From Haemonchus contortus (lineage: Eukaryota; Nematoda; Chromadorea; Rhabditida; Trichostrongylidae): a stretch of 64,000 bases of DNA. Positions 58,756 through 64,000 of the stretch are shown here, piece by piece (position 1 is the first letter of the stretch; each line of letters opens with the position of its first letter). The notes under the pieces are model-generated. The model was not told where the DNA came from and searched no databases. It saw only the letters and a list, made by a program, of their open reading frames with translations. The stretch spans positions 5,854,591-5,918,590 of the forward strand of contig LS997564.1 in assembly GCA_000469685.2 (NCBI GenBank). The letters are read 5' to 3'. A program made the position numbers and the translations under genes.

Positions 58756-60900
58756 GTAAATGAATTCCAAATCGAATCTAGGACGAAGGCATAGCTAACA
58801 TTCTTGATCAGTAAACTATGTCGATTTCCATTCAGAAGATCCATTCTATTAGGACCAGCCAGTCAGCCCGGAGTATGGTAAAAATTGAATATTCTAGCCC
58901 TTACTAGGCCCTGATGCAAAGCAGAACATGACAAATCCCCAGCGAATCAAGCAAGAAGATGATGGGAATATGACACTCTGCAAGTTTTAATGCTTGACCA
59001 CAAGACAAGAATTTTGATGAGAATTGACGACAAAATTTCCTTATGACAGATTTCCATCAAATTGACGTTTTCGTTTTGTTAATAATGCAGACAATAAATG
59101 AATTCCCATGAGATTTTAGGAACAAAAGAAAGGAAAGCATGAAAAAGTAGCAAGCGCATCCTGACATTCGATAGATGGTATTACACAAAGTGGAACATTT
59201 TGTCAGTAAGTGCGCTACAGCCACTGGTGACCCATGCAATCAAATTAGCATCATTTAGGATGAAGTAGTTGCCAATCTCATGTTTTCCACTCCAAAATTA
59301 GGCGGAACGGAGCTATTGGAAAGTGCTGAGGAGATAAATAAGCAAGACACCATTGGACGGGCGCAGCATGCCCTCAAATCTGGTTCAGCAAAAAAAGTAG
59401 ACTGAAAAGGCCAAGTGGTGAGGCGCGTAAATGCGGCAAAGCTTTAGAAACAGGATTGCCCGCCTCCTTTGGAAATGCCCACCCCCAGCCGATTGGGAGT
59501 TAACATGTATTTAGGAAACGTTTCGTCAGTGTAGGAACAGCAATCAACGTGAGCCATTTCGTGGAAGCGATTCGCATACCGCGGTGGTTGGCTAGAAAAA
59601 TGAAGGAAAGGGGTTCAGTGGTTCTTGGATTGGCTAATTGTGATTGAGCTACTCGCGAACTATGAATGCATCAAAAAAGGAATGTGCCAAGATGTGTCAG
59701 TCTGGTCTGTGTAATTGCAGTGTATTCACACGTCCTTTTAGATTTATGGGCTTTTCGTACTTGAAAAACTAATCTAACCGTCGATTAACTGCACGTCTAG
59801 ATTTCCAGTGCTTTCGAAAATTGCCACTTCAGCGTAGAAGCCTTAAACAGTAGCCTTCTGCTCCGGTGAAATTATCACATAACCAGCTTGAACATCAAAA
59901 GTTTCCGTCAAAAGGACGTACTTCCAAAAAAGGAAGCTTCGTATTCGAAAGGAATGAATACCCGTCTAGAATTCAAATTTTAGCCAGGTCATATTTGTTT
60001 CTACTACAGATGAATAAATAATCCAGGAAACTTGAGAACGCATTGGTAAGTACGTGGGATACCATCGAAAATTCATCAGAATACAATATTTCCACGATGG
60101 TTTTGTGGACATTCTCACACCACCTTCAACAATACTATGTTTCCCTCGAAAACAATATTATCTTACACTCTAGCACTCACATGATATTCGAAAGCCAGAA
60201 CTTCAGGTGCCCTGGGAATTACCGCTAGTAGTGCCCTGGATCCCAGTAATGACAGCATGGGAAAAGATCCACGAACTTAATGAAGGCAGATGGCATCCCC
60301 AATAGTGGGCCTTTTCTATCGTACTTCTCTTTGAAGATACTCACAGCTGTCTATTCAGATATGAACTTCTGCCATTCACATCGGGTTTGCCCTTGGCCTA
60401 TGAGGGAGCCCAGTGTGAACGTGATGTCAACTCCCAAGCTCAGTTATTTCAAGAGCTGGTAGATGCCAAAAAAATTTCAGAGCGAGTACCAAAATAGCAA
60501 TCGGACACACGTAATCAAACTCTTGAGGGGAAGTATTAGCGATTGCACCAGTTACGCTAGCACCTGTTTAGAGTAGCGGTTTTCAGGTGTCCACCCACCC
60601 CCAATCTGAAATGACAGGGTGACGGGGAGCAAAGTGGGAGCCAGTTAGTTCCATTACATGAGGTTCCACGAGCGCTTAGCTGCTTTGATGATTCCTAGAT
60701 TTTTTTGTAGAGAACCTTAGAAACAGCTCGAAACAAACGACCTCTTGATCCACTCCTCTCATTCTATGCAGACGCCTCACCTAGGGAAGGGTAATGTAAA
60801 GGTACTTGCTTACCAACCCAACCAAGGCGGCACACGGTAATGTTGTGAGAACAAATGTTCTAAAAATAGAACTTAAATAACGTTTTTTTAAAAAGAAGAG
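58756..60900. other. No gene recognised
   Basis: AT-rich spacer with short frames and no supported exon or repeat. Confidence 0.3.
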
Positions 60901-60984
60901 CTGAAAATTCCGAGGATTGCACGCTATACATCACTTTCCTGAGAAGAACCCGATTTTTTCTGTCCTACCTAAAGTACATGTGCT

Positions 60985-61625
60985 TAATAAAATAAGCTCG
61001 TACACGGCATGTATTCCTTGCCTATCTACGGACAGACAATCTCAAATTCGAGCTTCGCAGGACGCGGGACTCAGCAATGAACAGATGGTCGAGCAATCCG
61101 TCCAAACCCACTATGTGGTTGGCTCCTACCTTTGAAATCTTTGAACCTGAGGTTCCAAGGAAGCTGCTGAGCGGTAGCGTGAACTGTCCTCCAGGATGCA
61201 GGATGGATATGGCCTTCACCAGTATCTACAGTCAAAGCCAATCGGTATAGACTTCAAACTGCCTGTCTCAGAGTCTATTGTATGAAAGGCTAATAAACGC
61301 AGTCGTATCAGGGTGGAAGAAGCTACTGAGAAGTTTTCCAAGGATGAACTTCGGAAATCTCTTGACCATGAGGCATGGCGCGTATTTTCTCTGTTTTCTC
61401 GGCAGTTTCTCCAACAGCGCCACTCCCTAAATCCCCCGGAAAGACGCGACACAGCGTTGGAAACAGGTGCTGCTGTGGGAATTGGGAACGGCCCTCGAAA
61501 CTATCCCATCTCTGGATATAAGAAAAATCATTTCGTCCTACGGTACATGCAGCTGGTTCGGTCCATCTCCTGGGCACTGCAAGGCGGTTTTTATACTGAC
61601 CAGTTCCGAAGAGTAAATTGGTGAG
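60985..61625 (+). CDS. ORF-rich stretch, possible exons or decayed element
   Basis: One forward frame runs HVFLAYLRTDNLKFELRRTR, PTMWLAPTFEIFEPEVPRKL and NCPPGCRMDMAFTSIYSQSQ to a stop at about 61247. An overlapping frame (61313-61620) contains EEATEKFSKDELRKSLDHEA and YMQLVRSISWALQGG and ends at a strong donor ATTG|GTGAGT. Reverse-strand frames are also open (GEGHIHPASWRTVHATAQQL with donor TTTCAAAG|GTAGG near 61137). The frames cannot be joined neatly, so strand and structure are undecided. It may be a real gene with unusual introns or an old coding insertion. Confidence 0.3.
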
Positions 61626-62655
61626 TTTGATGCAATCATAGCCCAGAGCCTAACAACTACCCTGTCACGAGGCAGTACTCACACTGAACGGGCAATTGAA
61701 AACGCCAAACCAACTATTCGGGTAAAACCATTCCAAGACTCCAGTCAAAGTGGCATCTCGTTATGCTCTTTGATAATCAGAATGACAATTTGGCCAGCGT
61801 GAAAGAAATGGCGATTTTAGCAGTCTGTCCCCTTCCTTGGCCTGTTGAAGTGATCGGTGCATCTGGAACAGAACAACCCCTCACCAAGGGGAATGAAAGC
61901 ACGAAAAACTTCGCTGCTACAAAAATTTAAGTTTCCCTTTTTGACGGCTCCATCAAATCGTCGACGACAATCAGCTTTCACTCTATTTTTAGAAAACAAT
62001 TTAATTACATATGCTATTTGGAAAGTAGCTATTTTCATCGCTATGTACCATTATGCAGGTTTCCACCCATATGTTGTGCTATTTCCGTCAATCGAGAAGA
62101 GAAACACAGCGTTTAGGGAGTAATTAACTGAAACGATTGAAAAGACAAAGCCAACAGCCGTGGATGTCTTCATACCCTCGTCATCTACGAAACAACATCA
62201 CCCCAGTTTTACGTTCGGGAAGTATGTCGTAGGGAAGTGGATAGGGTCCACGGATAAGACTGTATTTTGTCCAGAACGCTACTGGCAAAACCACTGCCGA
62301 AATTGGACGTTCAGTGCTTGGCCTGATTGGCCTCATTTTCGGTGTGCTCCTGCATTTGATGCCCCCTCGCAACCCTACTTAATGGCGATTTTGAATGAGC
62401 ATGTGGCCAATACAAGACTTGCTGAGCCAGAGCATGCACAGGTCGTTGGTTTCATCCTCCCACACGTGTGTGGTATCTATAAGTCGCCCGTGGGAGACGG
62501 AAGGCCCGGTTAGCCTGGTCGAGAACCGATTTCGCACTGAAATTGTGCTTTAGGAGCTTGACATCCAAGCTCATACCACGTCACTACCAAACTTCCTACC
62601 ATGTAATCACCGTAGACCTCTGCTTGACTGGTTACCAGAGCGATTCCCTACCTAG

Positions 62656-62945
62656 CCAAAATCAGACATTCTCTGGCGAATAGGGCTGAAAGCTCGAAGA
62701 AGGACTTTTCGGTTAAGAGAAACTTTTTTCCATGAAATCGAAAGAGAAGCGGGCGCAGTTGATAGATGCCTCGCCATGGACGCACGTGACGTCAGGCCAT
62801 TTATTGCAGTCGGTTTAGTATTTATGTTGACAGCTATAATTGCGGTGATTGCTGCAATTCTCGGGAAAAGGAGAGCAATACAAATAGGCTGTCGCCCGCA
62901 TGCTTTTGCAGCTGCAGCTGTCAGGCTGCAGACAATTCGGCTTTA
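62656..62945 (+). CDS. Terminal exon with one membrane span, unrecognised
   Basis: After the acceptor-like CCCTACCTAG the frame is open for 96 codons to TAA. It includes SDILWRIGLKARRRTFRLRE, then FHEIEREAGAVDRCLAMDAR, a hydrophobic segment (FIAVGLVFMLTAIIAVIAAI) and a basic stop-transfer GKRR. An internal ATG at 62776 would give a 56-residue membrane peptide on its own. An exon beginning after TTTTGTCCAG at 62273 also ends in a membrane-like segment (LGLIGLIFGVLLHLM). Family unknown. Confidence 0.35.
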
Positions 62946-64000
62946 AATCAGACAAAAAGGATTGACGAAAAGAGATAAAGAAGATACTGCTGGCAGAACG
63001 TCATCAGAAAAGTGCAAGTGGTAGAGGAAGCTCAGATAAGGGATAATGAGTAACACACTCTGTATTGATTCAATTTTCCCACATGGGCTGCTACCTCAAA
63101 TTTGGAAAGGGAATCGAATGACGTGATGTGAGCTGATGGATTATGATGTTAGGGAGATGTCAGTAAAGCAATTAATTCGGCACAAAAGTACATAGACGTA
63201 GGACCCGGGTCGATTCTTGATGTGGCGGGTTGACTCGGCTGCAGCATGAATGAGCCGACGGAGCTACTGCTGCCATCATGGACTGCTTCTGAATCGCCTT
63301 AAAGCTAATGAAATTTCGAGAAAAACCAATTTTCCTTGAATATCTCGCATCAGAGGATTTGGGCTAAGCATAGTAGCGACCAGGCGGTAAGGGCAATGGC
63401 GTGGTACGAAATTGGTGTAGGGCACGGACTGACTGCTCAGTGCAAGGGGTGGAGTACATTTTGACGATTGGGTATTGAGCGAACCGATATTAAGAGCATT
63501 ATATAAGTAGGTGAGGAAGGCTATGAGATTACACTAATCCCCGGCTAGCGATACAGATTAAAAAAAGAAGAAATACAAATAGTAGAAAGAATCCACCGGT
63601 GCGGTGATGGGGGTCAACGGTTATAAAGCATACTGGTCGATGAAGAAGTGATAGCTACCGGGTGCAAAATGGGTTAGCACTCATCTGGGCACTTAATTCC
63701 AAATCTGTTTCAGTGTTAGCAGATGTCCATCTATTCGCTGTCTTCACTCTGAGATCGAGCTTGTTACCGAGCAGCTGAACGTATAGAAGTGGGAGGCCAT
63801 ATAGAAGTGGGAGGCTCATAGTGGATATGGAATACTTACTACGGTAAAGGCACCTGTTGCCGATGTGTTATCTCCACCTGCTCCCCACAAAAAATATTTG
63901 GACAGCAATTCACAAGAAATTAAGCTGTAATTGAAGATTTCCACTCTCTGTAGCTTACTGTAGACAGCTCCTTACAGCACAAGACGTTTGGTGGGACACC
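62946..64000. other. No gene recognised
   Basis: Short frames only; GGCCATATAGAAGTGGGAGG-type short direct repeat near 63785-63815. Confidence 0.3.

Overview
The window looks like nuclear DNA of a parasitic clade V (strongylid or hookworm-type) nematode. The signs are a gene-poor, intron-rich layout with nematode-style TTTCAG-like acceptors, a fossil copy of the SL1 trans-spliced leader, a mariner element, LINE fragments, and two or more families of tRNA-derived SINEs. Species cannot be fixed from sequence alone. There are no operons, CRISPR arrays or prokaryotic features. Most of the DNA is intron, intergenic sequence and repeats, and most short ORFs are chance.

0-8.1 kb: a reverse-strand terminal exon (83-511), then a forward-strand gene rebuilt from matching splice phases (1524-8101). 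It encodes a Thr-Pro rich, probably nuclear protein with clustered TPP motifs. Its large introns hold a dead mariner (3178-4328), a small two-exon membrane-protein gene (4951-5638) and a foldback MITE (6249-6685). 8.8-12.3 kb: two tandem-repeat arrays (about 330 bp and 127 bp units) and a microsatellite. 12.7-13.5 kb: a processed pseudogene of a REEP/TB2-DP1 family gene that still carries SL1 at its 5' end. 15.8-20.3 kb: a 0.8 kb inverted duplication around a 2.9 kb spacer containing LINE endonuclease debris and a tandem exon-like duplication. 20.3-30.6 kb: mostly featureless, with a C-rich forward strand over about 4 kb.

30.7-38.2 kb: the best-supported gene in the window, a six-exon reverse-strand globin of 279 residues. 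It has a strong N-myristoylation motif and a phenylalanine where the haem-binding proximal histidine is expected. 39-49 kb: SINEs, a GC-rich hairpin, a roughly 550 bp GACA microsatellite and isolated exon candidates. 49-64 kb: more SINEs, two LINE 3' ends, a reverse-strand secretory first exon (56195-56380) with possible downstream exons, and an ORF-rich stretch at 60.9-62.95 kb ending in a membrane-protein exon.

Gene structures were assembled by eye from splice signals and reading frame. The globin and the REEP retrocopy are secure as families; the rest are stated with lower confidence.
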